Positions 1-9,259 of a stretch of 64,000 nt of DNA are shown one piece after another. A model generated the notes under the pieces. The model saw nothing but the letters and a program-made list of their open reading frames with translations. It was not told the origin of the DNA and searched no databases. How positions within the stretch are numbered: the stretch's first letter is position 1; every line of letters begins with the position of its first letter. Both the position numbers and the translations under genes were made by a program. Origin of the DNA: JABWCQ01 sp964587105 (lineage in GTDB: Bacteria; Electryoneota; RPQS01); contig CAZPKG010000004.1 of assembly GCA_964587105.1 (NCBI GenBank), forward strand, positions 1-64,000, given 5' to 3'.

Positions 1-261
1 GCGGCGCTGTTCTTCGGCAGTCTTGTGCCGCTTGCTGTGCAGCATGAGTCCATCGCTTTGTTTCCTTCCGTTTATGGAATTGGGACGGCGCTTCCCGTAC
101 TCGCCTTTGCCGGAGTGATCGTGTTTAGCGCACAGGCCACAGGAAGGTTGTTTAATCGTCTGAGTTCATTCGAGAAATGGGCCAGAGTGGGGACAGGAAT
201 TGTGTTCCTTTGTGTAGGTTTGTACATGACATTAAAATACACTCTGAACTGGATAGCTTGA
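1..261 (+). CDS. CcdA-family membrane protein, possibly ArsG-type permease (3' end only)
   Basis: Frame 1 is open from the window edge to the TGA at 259-261, so only the last 86 residues are visible. They form two strongly hydrophobic segments, one with the run YGIGTALPVLAFAGVIVF and one with GTGIVFLCVGLYMTLKYT, joined by a short basic loop (RLFNRLSSFEKWAR). This pattern resembles the C-terminal half of CcdA/DsbD-like electron carriers, in particular the branch annotated as aromatic arsenical efflux permease ArsG. The family is a reasonable reading; the substrate is a guess. A hairpin terminator follows within 25 bases of the stop. Confidence 0.55.
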   Translation, partial: AALFFGSLVPLAVQHESIALFPSVYGIGTALPVLAFAGVIVFSAQATGRLFNRLSSFEKWARVGTGIVFLCVGLYMTLKYTLNWIA

Positions 262-281
262 ACGAAAGAATCCAGTGTAAT

Positions 282-314
282 ACGCCCGAACCATGAGGCC
301 CGGGCGTTTTTTTT
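282..314 (+). terminator. Rho-independent terminator of the CcdA-like gene
   Basis: The inverted repeat ACGCCCG (282-288) and CGGGCGT (301-307) is followed by a run of T to 314. It lies just after the preceding stop codon. Confidence 0.8.
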
Positions 315-442
315 GAATAAATGTGAGGATGTCTTTACTTTCAAACGTGTAATTGGTTAGATTGGGTGTTAGTCACCAAGAATGGGCTTGCGTCTCAATT
401 GTGGACGCATAGATTGTGTTATAGAAACAAGAGGGAGGAAAC

Positions 443-1642
443 ATGCCAAAACAAGTCAAATTACTTACAGTGAACCTGATCGGGTTTGCTGTTTTGTTTT
501 TGTTGGGTGCGCTAAAAACTGCACAGGGGCAGTGGACGGAACCGGTGCTGATGAGGCCGCCAATAAATGTGAATCCTGGCGGAAATTATTATTATTCAAC
601 GATTTCTGCTGATGGACAAATCTTGTGCATAACGATAGATTCACCGTCAGGATTTGGTGACGACGACGTGTACATCTCTGAACGGATTGACGATTCGACT
701 TGGACAACACCTGTCAATGCTGGACCGAATGTAAACAATGAAGAGCGCAATTTGAGTCCTTCAATTACTTCCGACCGCCAACGCCTCTATTATGTTAAAT
801 GGACGGGTGTCTCCTACGATTTCTTCGTCTCCTATCGGACTGGCCCGGATTGGGATGACTGGACGGTTGGGGAGGCCTTGCCTGAGAATGTGAATCGACG
901 GCAAGAATTCACCGGTCAAATTAGTTTCGATGATTCAACTCTTGTCTTTACATCGGACGGCAGGCCGGGGCCGTTGTTTGGAGGAGAAGTCATGTGCACA
1001 AGCCGCTTACAGCCTGATAGCACATGGTCTGAGCCGATCATCATCGCGCCTCATCTGAATCAAATTAACGGATCCTTCCATCCGTGCCTCACGGATTCAG
1101 GTCAGACGCTTGTTTACGGCATGTTTGGGGGGCCTTCTTTACAGGATGACATATTCTATGCCCTTCGAAACGACACAGGATTCGGCAATGCGATTCGGTG
1201 TGATACTACTATTAATACTGCCTACTGGGATAGTAGCCCGAGCTGTCCAGTAGATGGAAGGTATGTAATCTTTGATTCACGCAGAAACTGGCCACAGGGA
1301 GGGGGGGCAGCACAACTCTTCATCGCGCGCCGAATGGGAACCCCAGTGACACCGCGGCAACCCTTGAACCCGCCGGAGACGATGAATGTGGTACCGTCTT
1401 GGGGCACGACGGGAACTGTATTCGAAATCGAGCTTCCTGCAAGCATGGCGGGGTCTGAAATCAAAATATACAATATCGGCGGCCAGTTAATACAGAATCT
1501 GCCGGCCGATAGAAGAGACCAAACTTCATATTTATGGAAAGGCAGTAATCATGGAAAAGCAGAATTATCGTCAGGCGTCTACTTTGTTGCGGTGTACAGC
1601 CAGCAACAGCAACTTGTCTCGAGAATCTTCTTGGTACATTAA
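443..1642 (+). CDS. Secreted PD40 (WD40-like) repeat protein with C-terminal sorting domain
   Basis: A 399-residue protein with a signal peptide (hydrophobic stretch about residues 9-24, ending AQG). A good ribosome site GGGAGGAAAC stands directly before the ATG. The body holds PD40-type beta-propeller strands of the form SADGQ.L.., SPSITSDRQRLYY and SFDDSTLVFTSDGR, as in TolB-like and OmpA-associated propellers. These usually mediate binding rather than catalysis. The last 80 residues (IKIYNIGGQLIQNL ... LSSGVYFVAVYSQQQQLVSRIFLV) are a degenerate form of the T9SS-type tail, lacking the usual NYPNPFN start. The protein is probably surface-exposed or released; its ligand is unknown. Its 3' end overlaps the first possible ATG of the next gene by 92 bases. 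Confidence 0.7.
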   Translation: MPKQVKLLTVNLIGFAVLFLLGALKTAQGQWTEPVLMRPPINVNPGGNYYYSTISADGQILCITIDSPSGFGDDDVYISERIDDSTWTTPVNAGPNVNNEERNLSPSITSDRQRLYYVKWTGVSYDFFVSYRTGPDWDDWTVGEALPENVNRRQEFTGQISFDDSTLVFTSDGRPGPLFGGEVMCTSRLQPDSTWSEPIIIAPHLNQINGSFHPCLTDSGQTLVYGMFGGPSLQDDIFYALRNDTGFGNAIRCDTTINTAYWDSSPSCPVDGRYVIFDSRRNWPQGGGAAQLFIARRMGTPVTPRQPLNPPETMNVVPSWGTTGTVFEIELPASMAGSEIKIYNIGGQLIQNLPADRRDQTSYLWKGSNHGKAELSSGVYFVAVYSQQQQLVSRIFLVH

Positions 1643-4600
1643 TACATCATTCCTCGTCATCTCTATTGAATTTCTGCTCTTGTTTTCAGCACATGGGTTA
1701 ACTGCGCTTGCTCAGGATTTGCGTTGCGCAACCGACCCAAGCCCACTTTTGTTCGTTGATTTTGAAGAACGAGATACGCTCAAACCTGTCATGGTCTGGG
1801 TCGGTCAATGGGATAGCGTGAATCAAGTCTCGAATTGGCAGTGGGATGACCCAGACTTTTGGCTGCACGTCGGTCCTGAAGCGCCGACTTGGTATAACAG
1901 TTTCTTCGACACGACGTGGAATCAGAGTTGGATCAATTGGGTCAAGACTACAACACGCGACCAATTGCACATCATCGCGGATACATCGGACGTGTATGTG
2001 CGCAACCGCGCCACGCGTGAACGATTCAATTACTACAGCGTTGCTGCAGTAGGAAATTGTTTTGTTTGCATGAACACGAACTATGCAAATGTCCTCTATC
2101 CCGAAATGGACAGCATAATTGACTTCTCGGAATATGATTATGACAACGACAACTTTGTAGATCTTCTTATGGTGATGGTTGTTTGGCCGACAGATGGCGG
2201 GCAAGCACACAATTTGGTGGATGGGTGGGGTATGTACACAACCGATGATGTGGATTCCGAAGGAGATACCATCCGTATTTGAGAAAACAACACCATCTCA
2301 TGGTGGTATGGGGATATTGATACTACATGGGAATGGAATCTTCAAAACCGCGGTGCGCTGCAGGGCGGATTTGCGCACGAATTCTCCCATTGCTCTGGAG
2401 TTGATCACGAGAATGACGGGTCCGGAAACAGCTATAGTTATGGTGCGTTTGGCACGATGTCGGGTCCTGCGGGCTTCGAGGATGAAAACGGAATCGGCGT
2501 TCCGTCACCGCATCTGCCCGCAATTTCTGCGGGTAGGAATCTAAATGACGATGGCATCGCGGAATTCTATTATACACTGCCCGATTGCGTGATTCAATCA
2601 TCGCAAGATATCTCACTGGGTGATTTTCAGACGACGGGGGATGCAGTCATTGTTGTACCCGATCAGTCAGCCAATGCTGCAAACCTGAGTTACTTCATTG
2701 CAACAAATCATCAGAGGTTCAACGCGTTTGAAAGGAACTGGCCTGGAACTGGATTGCTTGTCACTCACGTGGATAGACCGGCAGGGTTTAATAACCGACT
2801 TCACAAACGCTATGACATCGAGCATCCTATGGGCCTGTATAACTGGATTCAACCTGTTCCGGGCCGTAACAATCTTGGAGTCTGGAACAACGATCCCAAT
2901 CCGATCAGCGGCCTGGATTCAATGGACTATCGATTTACTGTCTCGGGAACTGACACGGTTCAGACATATCCTAACGGTGGTGGCGGTTCGGGCTGTTTCT
3001 GGCAAGCCGGAATGGAGTTCACGCCATTCACGAATCCTAACACAAATATGTATAGCGGAAACAGCCAATCCGTGCCATCTGATTTGAGCATTACGAATGC
3101 ACGATTTGATTCTTTATCGCGAGTATTCACTCTCGACGCTCACACGGATCGCTGGTCGGGGACTTTTTCCAACGACGCGGAGTGGTTCGACACTGTCTTC
3201 GTAAATAGCAACGTCACGTTCCAGTCAACCGCAGAATTAACCATTCAGCCCGGGACGCTTGTGCTTGTTGACGCAGGCGCAACAATCTCGGTAGAGGGCA
3301 CACTTACCGCTGTTGGCACATCTGCTGATCCGATTGTGTTCCGCTCCAAGGATATTGGCGAGAAGTGGAACGGGATCAAGGTGGGCAGTACTGCGAGTAT
3401 TGAAATGGAGTACGTGGATATGTGGAACTTCCGGAGTTACGGGATTAACACGGATGCTCCTGCCGGACCGGTTTCGATTGATCATGTGAATCTGAATTGC
3501 GCGGATTTGAAGCTTGGCGGAAGCGGACTGATGTTGATGAACAGTCCGACGGTCACGCAAACGGTGACCAACACGCATGTTTATTCCGTAGCCGCCGACA
3601 GTCAAGCGACGGGGCTATATCTCTATAATTGTAAAGTTGATTTTGATTCTGTTACTATTGAAGATTGCGATCACATCAACGCACAAATTAAGAAAGTGAC
3701 AGGGAACTTTCATGCGTGCACGTTTAAGGATCGCACAAAGAGCTACGGCATCTACTTCAACACGACGCCGAACACGCCGAACTTCAGGTGCTGTGAATTC
3801 ACCAACCTCGCACCGCTGACCGATACCACCAAAGCGACAATCGTGTGCGCTTCCGGTACAACGCCGTCGTTTGGCGCAGAGGGCGATACGGGCGGTGATG
3901 GCGTAAGCAATACGATTAAGGACAGTAGCGCTTATCTGATGGTGATGGAGGGGACGGTCAGCTATCCGATCATTGATTCAAATCCGCCGCAGCCACCGCA
4001 ATACGGCTCAAGTGATGGCGGAAAGAACAATTGGAAACAGAACAGAGCGAACGGCAAGTTCTTCAAGCGAAATTCGATGCACATGTCACAATTCCCGTGC
4101 ACGGAACAGTACTGGAGCCCGAGCTTTGCGTTGAACCTTTTCAATCCTCCCTTGGCGGCGCATTGGAAGTACAGCCCTGTTCACAGCACGGATTGGCAAA
4201 CGTGCGGCGGCGGTGAAGGCGGAGGTCAGGGCGACCGTTTTGACGACGGCGCACAGGCTCGCAACGGAAGCGGAATGCTGGATGACGTGAACTATGATTC
4301 ACTTTATGCGGAGGCAACGGTGTTTGAAAACAACGAGGACTATGCGGCGGCGCAGCAGTTGTTCAGACACATCGCGGAGAATACCTCGCAGGCGGCATTG
4401 CGTTGGAATGCGATCACGCACGTGGTGGCCTGTGAATCGTTTGTGTTGCAGGGTTCGACATGGGTTCCGGAGTTAATCGGCGAAATGATTGAGCTTGAAG
4501 ACAACTATGATACCGGAGTTCTTGGCGAGCGGCTGCTTGCAAGTTTCTATCAAAACCGCGCCGAGTATGACCAAGCGATTGAAACGAGCGTCGCGCTGCT

Positions 4601-5090
4601 TTCAAGTGGTTTGACTTACGAGGATTCAATTCAGGTCGCGATGGACTTGGTGGGCATACAATTGTCAATGAACGGCGGCGGCGGCAGGCTCGACGGCGCA
4701 GGCACAAGCATGATTCCGACGACATTGCGAGCGCGGAATGACGAACATGCGCTGGCGATTGAACGCGAACTGATGGGATTGCTTAACCCTGCAATGAATG
4801 CGCAAACACAGACGGAATTACCGCCGAGGGAAATCAAGCTCCATATAAACTACCCGAATCCGTTTAACGCGACGACGGTGATTGAGTTTGAATTGCCAAT
4901 GACGAGCACAGGTGCGCTCCGCATCTACAATATTCGCGGACAGCTCGTGAGCACGCTTACAGACGGAACGCTGAATGCAGGCTATCACCGAGTCTCGTTT
5001 GACGCGAAAGGCCTCGCGAGCGGGTTGTACTTTTATAGACTCGAGGTCGGCGAAACGGCAATTGCCAAGAAAATGCTTCTGCTCAAGTAA
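1551..5090 (+). pseudogene. M6-like secreted metalloprotease with beta-helix and T9SS tail, interrupted by in-frame UGA
   Basis: One reading frame runs from 1551 to 5090 with a single TGA at 2280-2282. Before it lie a signal-like hydrophobic stretch (about residues 34-55) and the acidic segment YDYDNDNFVDLLMV typical of M6 (immune inhibitor A) proteases. Directly after it come the zinc site HEFSHCSGVDHE (codons 2376-2411, HExxHxxGxxH) and a Met-turn GTMSG (Met codon at 2457). A right-handed beta-helix region follows (about 3230-3960). The end is HINYPNPFN ... LASGLYFYRLEVG ... KKMLLLK. So prodomain and catalytic core are one gene split by a stop. UGA is an ordinary stop elsewhere in the window. 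The simplest reading is a recent nonsense mutation or an assembly error; readthrough is possible. The start is also unclear: ATG 1551 lies inside the previous gene and has no good ribosome site. Confidence 0.75.
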
Positions 5091-5124
5091 AAGATTTGCA
5101 ATAATCCTTGAACTTTCGTTCATT

Positions 5125-5152
5125 AGCCGGGTGGCATTGCCGCCCGGCTTTT
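5125..5152 (+). terminator. Rho-independent terminator after the protease gene
   Basis: AGCCGGGTGGC, a three-base loop, then GCCGCCCGGCTTTT, ending 19 bases before the next start codon. Confidence 0.75.
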
Positions 5153-5170
5153 CATTTAACCTGATTCCAA

Positions 5171-6907
5171 ATGCTCAGCAGTCTTGACTGGTCTATCATC
5201 ATCGCTTACAACGCTCTGAGTCTCATCGTCGGCTTGGTGATGACGAAGCGCGCACACTCTTCGACCGAAGAGTATTTTTTGGCGGGCCGGGCGCTGCCGT
5301 GGTGGATTGCGGGGACGACGATGGTGGCCACGTCGTTTTCGTGTGATACACCGCTTTACGTGACCAAGCTCGTGCGCACGGCGGGGATTTATGAGAATTG
5401 GCAGTGGTGGTGCTTCGGTATCGGCTCGCTCTTCGCGACGTTTTTTCTTTCGCAACTCTGGCGGCGGGCCAAAGTCCTGACCGACGTGGAACTCACCATT
5501 CTGCGCTACGGCGAAACACCTGTGACGCGCGGCCTGAGAACCTTTCGCGCGCTTTGGCTCGCGCTGCCGATCAATGTGATCGCGATGGGCTGGGTGATTT
5601 TGGCGATGTACAAAATCATGAATGAAGCCGTCGGCTGGGACAAACCGACTGCAATTATTTTGTTCACGGGGCTTGCATACTCATATACGCTGCTTTCCGG
5701 TCAATGGGGCGTGGCGCTGACGGATTTGGTGCAATATGTCATCATGCAAGGCGGCGCGATTGTGTTTGCAATTTACGCGGTGGACAACGTCGGCGGACTG
5801 CAAGCGTTGAAAGACGGCGTGATGAAAGTCACCACGAATCCGCAGATTCTCGATATGACTCCCAATCCGGGGGCGGGTTCGATTCTCTCTGCCGAATTTT
5901 GGACACCCGCATTCTTAGGGTTTGCAACCTACAGTTTTGTGACGTGGTGGGCCAACGTCAACAGCGATGGCGGCGGCAAGGTGATCCAAAAGCAGAACGC
6001 GTGCAAGAACGAACAACACGCGCTCTTGGCGACACTGTGGTACAGCCTCACCAATCTCGCTTTCCGCACTTGGCCGTGGGTGCTCGTGGCGCTGGCTTCG
6101 ATGGTTATCTATCCCGTGATTGACGATCCCGAACAGGCCTATCCGCGCTTGATGATGGAACTCTTGCCGTCGGGCTTGAAGGGCTTGCTCGTCGCCTCAC
6201 TGATTGCGGCGTTTATGAGCACGATCTCAACGCAGTTGAACTGGGGCGCGAGCTATCTGGTCACGGATTTCTATAAACCGCTCTTTGCTCCCAAGCGAGA
6301 CGACCGCCATTACATTCGCATGAGCATGGTCGCGACGACGGTCGTGCTGATTGCGGCAGCGCTCGCGGCCTATTACACGCAAAGCGTCACAGACGCGTTC
6401 AAATTCGTCATCGCGTTCGGTGCGGGCACCGGGCCGGTGTATATTTTGAGATGGTTCTGGTGGCGTGTGAACGCGTGGAGTGAAATCTCGGCGATGATTG
6501 CTTCAAGCGTAATAACCGTCTATCTGTTTAGTGCGTCCGGTTTGCATTTTGGTGCAAGACTGCTCGTGATTACATTCGGCTCCGCTGTCGTGTGGATGGC
6601 AGTCACGCTGCTCACCAAACCTGCGCCGCTGGATAAACTCGCCGAATTTTTCCGCCGCACGAAACCCGCCGGAGCATGGGGGCCGGTGAAAGAATACGCG
6701 CGCGCCAACGGCCTCATCATCCCCAAGCCCGAATCCAGCGCACGGGCCTTACGCGGCTTTGCATGGGGCATGGCGCTTGTGTTTGGCATGACCTTGGGGC
6801 TTGGTTATCTCTTGCTCCTCAACCAAACGCTCGCGCTTGTCTGGCTTGCGGTGATGATTGTCGGCGGCATCGGCCTTTGGAAAGACGGGTTTTTGAGGAC
6901 GGAATGA
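5171..6907 (+). CDS. Sodium:solute symporter (SSS family)
   Basis: A 578-residue inner-membrane protein with about 13 hydrophobic segments. The N-terminus has the SSS signature TKRAHSSTEEYFLAGRALPWW after the first membrane helix, and GASYLVTDFYKP near residue 360 fits the conserved SSS region before the later helices. Such carriers couple Na+ entry to uptake of sugars, amino acids, proline or similar solutes. Nothing in the sequence or context fixes the substrate. No clear Shine-Dalgarno precedes ATG 5171, and a terminator lies just upstream, so the promoter must sit in the short gap or the gene is weakly read through. Confidence 0.85.
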   Translation: MLSSLDWSIIIAYNALSLIVGLVMTKRAHSSTEEYFLAGRALPWWIAGTTMVATSFSCDTPLYVTKLVRTAGIYENWQWWCFGIGSLFATFFLSQLWRRAKVLTDVELTILRYGETPVTRGLRTFRALWLALPINVIAMGWVILAMYKIMNEAVGWDKPTAIILFTGLAYSYTLLSGQWGVALTDLVQYVIMQGGAIVFAIYAVDNVGGLQALKDGVMKVTTNPQILDMTPNPGAGSILSAEFWTPAFLGFATYSFVTWWANVNSDGGGKVIQKQNACKNEQHALLATLWYSLTNLAFRTWPWVLVALASMVIYPVIDDPEQAYPRLMMELLPSGLKGLLVASLIAAFMSTISTQLNWGASYLVTDFYKPLFAPKRDDRHYIRMSMVATTVVLIAAALAAYYTQSVTDAFKFVIAFGAGTGPVYILRWFWWRVNAWSEISAMIASSVITVYLFSASGLHFGARLLVITFGSAVVWMAVTLLTKPAPLDKLAEFFRRTKPAGAWGPVKEYARANGLIIPKPESSARALRGFAWGMALVFGMTLGLGYLLLLNQTLALVWLAVMIVGGIGLWKDGFLRTE

Positions 6908-6953
6908 AGCATCGAATTCAAATGGCCTACTATTTTGATTGATTGGAACAATC

Positions 6954-8006
6954 ATGAATCTTTGGCAAGTAGCAAACGGGGATGGTAGCCGGGATACCTC
7001 GCAGGTATTCCTAACGTACGGAATTGCTGCCATTGGACCCGGAGATTGGGGTTTTTATTATGATAACTATGAAATATACACGAATAACAACGATAAGTTT
7101 GTCTCAAAACTTGTAAATGAAGTTGTGCCAGGCGATTTGATTGTACTACGGTCAGGCACAAGACGAATAGTGGCTACTGGAATCGTGTGCCCCACTGGGT
7201 CTTCTCCATCGCTTCTTGACAAGGATCCCCCAAGCGCGTACCTATATCATGAAGCATTCGGCGATCTCGATGGTATGGACTGGCAGCACATTATTCGCGT
7301 ATCTTGGAGAATCGTCAACCATGAGTTCAAGACGGAAATCTGCGGTCCGAGACCTTCGCGCCTGAGCAAAGTAAGAAACGATGAAGTGATAAAATTCGTT
7401 TCAGAACATTTGCCTTCAAACGAAAGTACATTGCCCGCCCTTCCTCCTGAACCAGTTTCGATGAATATCTCAGGCCTTGCAACAGAACTCTTTGGGTGTG
7501 GACTTTCGAATTCAAGTGTCGAGATGACTATCAGCGCAATTGAGCGAATTAGACGCCTGTTGGCATGGTATAGAATAGCAGGGTACCCAAAGGAGCATGA
7601 AACAGTCTCCCATATGGTAATTCCACTACTGCTCGGGCTTGGCTGGTCGGAACAGCAACTTGCAGTAGAGTGGAACAACATTGACATTGCGGCCTTCGGG
7701 ACAGCGAGTCTTCCAGCCAACGTCAGGCACCATCAGAACTGCAAAATGATTGTTGAGGTTAAGCGAGTCGGAGAGGGCCTTTGGTGGGCAGGGCAACAAG
7801 CCAAGAGTTACTTAGAAAAATATGGACTTGCTGACATTTGTGCCCGACTTGTTGTAACCGATGGTGTTAGGTATAACGTACTTGATTGTAAGACACAAGA
7901 CTTCTACTATATTAACCTCGACCACGATAAGTTGTTTGTGCACACGATTGATGGCAAGAAATCTGCTGATGCGCTTCGTTGGATGCAACCTTATGTGTCC
8001 CTATAG
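6954..8006 (+). CDS. PUA/EVE-like N-terminal domain fused to HsdR_N-like PD-(D/E)xK nuclease
   Basis: A 350-residue soluble protein; ATG 6954 is preferred over the TTG at 6939 because GGAAC lies 5-6 bases upstream. Residues 1-115 (LWQVANGDGS ... FLTYGIAAIGPGDWG ... VPGDLIVLRSG ... RIVATGIV) resemble EVE/PUA-like domains that read modified bases in DNA or RNA. From about residue 200 the sequence follows the N-terminal nuclease domain of type I restriction HsdR and relatives: E in HETVSHMVIPLLLGLGW, Asp244 in NNIDIAAF, Glu268 and Lys270 in VEVKR, then QAKSYLEKYG and LVVTDGVRYNVLD. Base composition is visibly AT-richer than its neighbours, and it sits between two unrelated genes with a 9-base gap to trmH. 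This suggests acquisition and a defence role. Domain calls are by pattern only. Confidence 0.6.
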   Translation: MNLWQVANGDGSRDTSQVFLTYGIAAIGPGDWGFYYDNYEIYTNNNDKFVSKLVNEVVPGDLIVLRSGTRRIVATGIVCPTGSSPSLLDKDPPSAYLYHEAFGDLDGMDWQHIIRVSWRIVNHEFKTEICGPRPSRLSKVRNDEVIKFVSEHLPSNESTLPALPPEPVSMNISGLATELFGCGLSNSSVEMTISAIERIRRLLAWYRIAGYPKEHETVSHMVIPLLLGLGWSEQQLAVEWNNIDIAAFGTASLPANVRHHQNCKMIVEVKRVGEGLWWAGQQAKSYLEKYGLADICARLVVTDGVRYNVLDCKTQDFYYINLDHDKLFVHTIDGKKSADALRWMQPYVSL

Positions 8007-8015
8007 GTATTCAAC

Positions 8016-8765
8016 ATGACCGACCTCCTCACACCCACACGCAAACAAGTCGCCGATTGGGCGCGGCTCTCGCAGAAGAAATTCCGGCGCGAGTCGGGTC
8101 TGTTTTTGATTGAAGGTGAAGTCTGCGTGCGCGAAGCATTGAAAGCCAAAACGGTGGATTGTTTACTCGTGTTGAGCGCGGAAGCCGAGCGCTGGGAATT
8201 GTTATCGCGCGAGCATCCGAAGCTCCTGAGCTACCGTGTAAACGCGGATGTGTTTCAACGCATTTCGCAAGTCGAAGCCACGCAAGGCATCGCGGCAATT
8301 GGCAAACAATTCAAACTGCCCGCGCGCAAGTCGGGACTTACGCTCTTGTGCGAACAGGTCAGCGACCCCGGCAATTGCGGCGCGCTAATTCGCGTCGCTG
8401 ATTTCTTCGGTGTATCAGAATTGATTCTCGGCTCAGGCTCCGCCGACGTGTGGAATGAAAAAGTTGTGCGCGGCTCGATGGGCTCGCTCTTTCATCAACC
8501 CATCCGCGAGGTTGAAGACCTTCACACATTCATCAAGAAATGGAAAGGTGATTCAATCGCGTTAGTCGCGCACGGAGGAGAACCTGTTTCGCCTTCAACA
8601 AAATTGAAATCACCCAAACTGCTGGTCCTCGGCAACGAAACCCGCGGCCTGACTTCGGAGTTAGAAGAGTGCTGCTCGCGCAAACTCACGCTTCAGCCAA
8701 TGGGCGATGCGGAGAGCCTGAATCTCGTCACTGCGGCGGCGGTGTTTTGTTATGCGCTAAGTTGA
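8016..8765 (+). CDS. TrmH/SpoU-family RNA 2'-O-methyltransferase
   Basis: A 249-residue SPOUT methyltransferase. Motif 1 is SDPGNCGALIRVADFFG, motif 2 is VLGNETRGLT and motif 3 is ESLNLVTAAAVFCYAL, which together form the knotted SAM-binding core and the catalytic Arg. The N-terminal part (FLIEGEVCVREAL) is the small substrate-binding domain seen in 23S rRNA and tRNA 2'-O-ribose methylases such as RlmB and TsnR. The exact modified nucleotide cannot be told. It acts in the cytoplasm. Confidence 0.9.
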   Translation: MTDLLTPTRKQVADWARLSQKKFRRESGLFLIEGEVCVREALKAKTVDCLLVLSAEAERWELLSREHPKLLSYRVNADVFQRISQVEATQGIAAIGKQFKLPARKSGLTLLCEQVSDPGNCGALIRVADFFGVSELILGSGSADVWNEKVVRGSMGSLFHQPIREVEDLHTFIKKWKGDSIALVAHGGEPVSPSTKLKSPKLLVLGNETRGLTSELEECCSRKLTLQPMGDAESLNLVTAAAVFCYALS

Positions 8766-8801
8766 TTAGGTTTAACTAGAAAAGAGTTCTAAGGGAGTAC
8801 A

Positions 8802-9236
8802 ATGGATACTGAAAGCATTCTCATTATCATTTCCGTTTTGGGTCCGGTTGTTGGTTTCCTATTGGGAACGTGGATTCAGGCTTTATATACCAAAAAATTG
8901 GAGCATCAAAAACATCTTCAGGAGCTTACAGCACAAGCATATGCGGATTTTATAAAGGCTATCACACAGCGCAATTATGCAAAACAAGCCGAAGATTTGA
9001 CACGCGAGCTTGATGCACTTGCTCTTCAAATTGATGCAAAGATAAGAATTTCACTCTTCGCATCTTCAACAATAGTAGAACGCCTTGCTGATGTGGAAAG
9101 AAGTTCAGGTCAAATGAGTGATCCTGAGGCGCGCAAGGCATTCGTAGCCCTATTACGCGCTATTCGTGAAGAGCGATCACCGAAGGCATCAGTACAGGTA
9201 AGCGACCTTGAGCCAATCTTGTTCGGAATACGCTAA
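8802..9236 (+). CDS. Small protein with one N-terminal membrane anchor, unknown function
   Basis: 144 residues, preceded by GGGAG about 6 bases before ATG 8802. Residues 6-27 (ILIIISVLGPVVGFLLGTWIQ) are a membrane anchor; the rest is a predicted helical, charged cytoplasmic region (KKLEHQKHLQELTAQAYADF ... ARKAFVALLRAIREERS). It resembles uncharacterised single-pass proteins found scattered in bacterial genomes. It lies between the RNA methyltransferase and SpoIID-like genes with gaps of 36 and 23 bases, so it may be cotranscribed. Family not recognised. Confidence 0.6.
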   Translation: MDTESILIIISVLGPVVGFLLGTWIQALYTKKLEHQKHLQELTAQAYADFIKAITQRNYAKQAEDLTRELDALALQIDAKIRISLFASSTIVERLADVERSSGQMSDPEARKAFVALLRAIREERSPKASVQVSDLEPILFGIR

Positions 9237-9259
9237 CATTTCTTATTAACACTTAACAC

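Noticed and set aside
2280..2320. UGA as a selenocysteine codon with the nearby hairpin as SECIS
   Set aside because: The stem is only six pairs with a three-base loop, no Cys is expected at this position in M6 proteases, and nothing else in the window points to selenoproteins.
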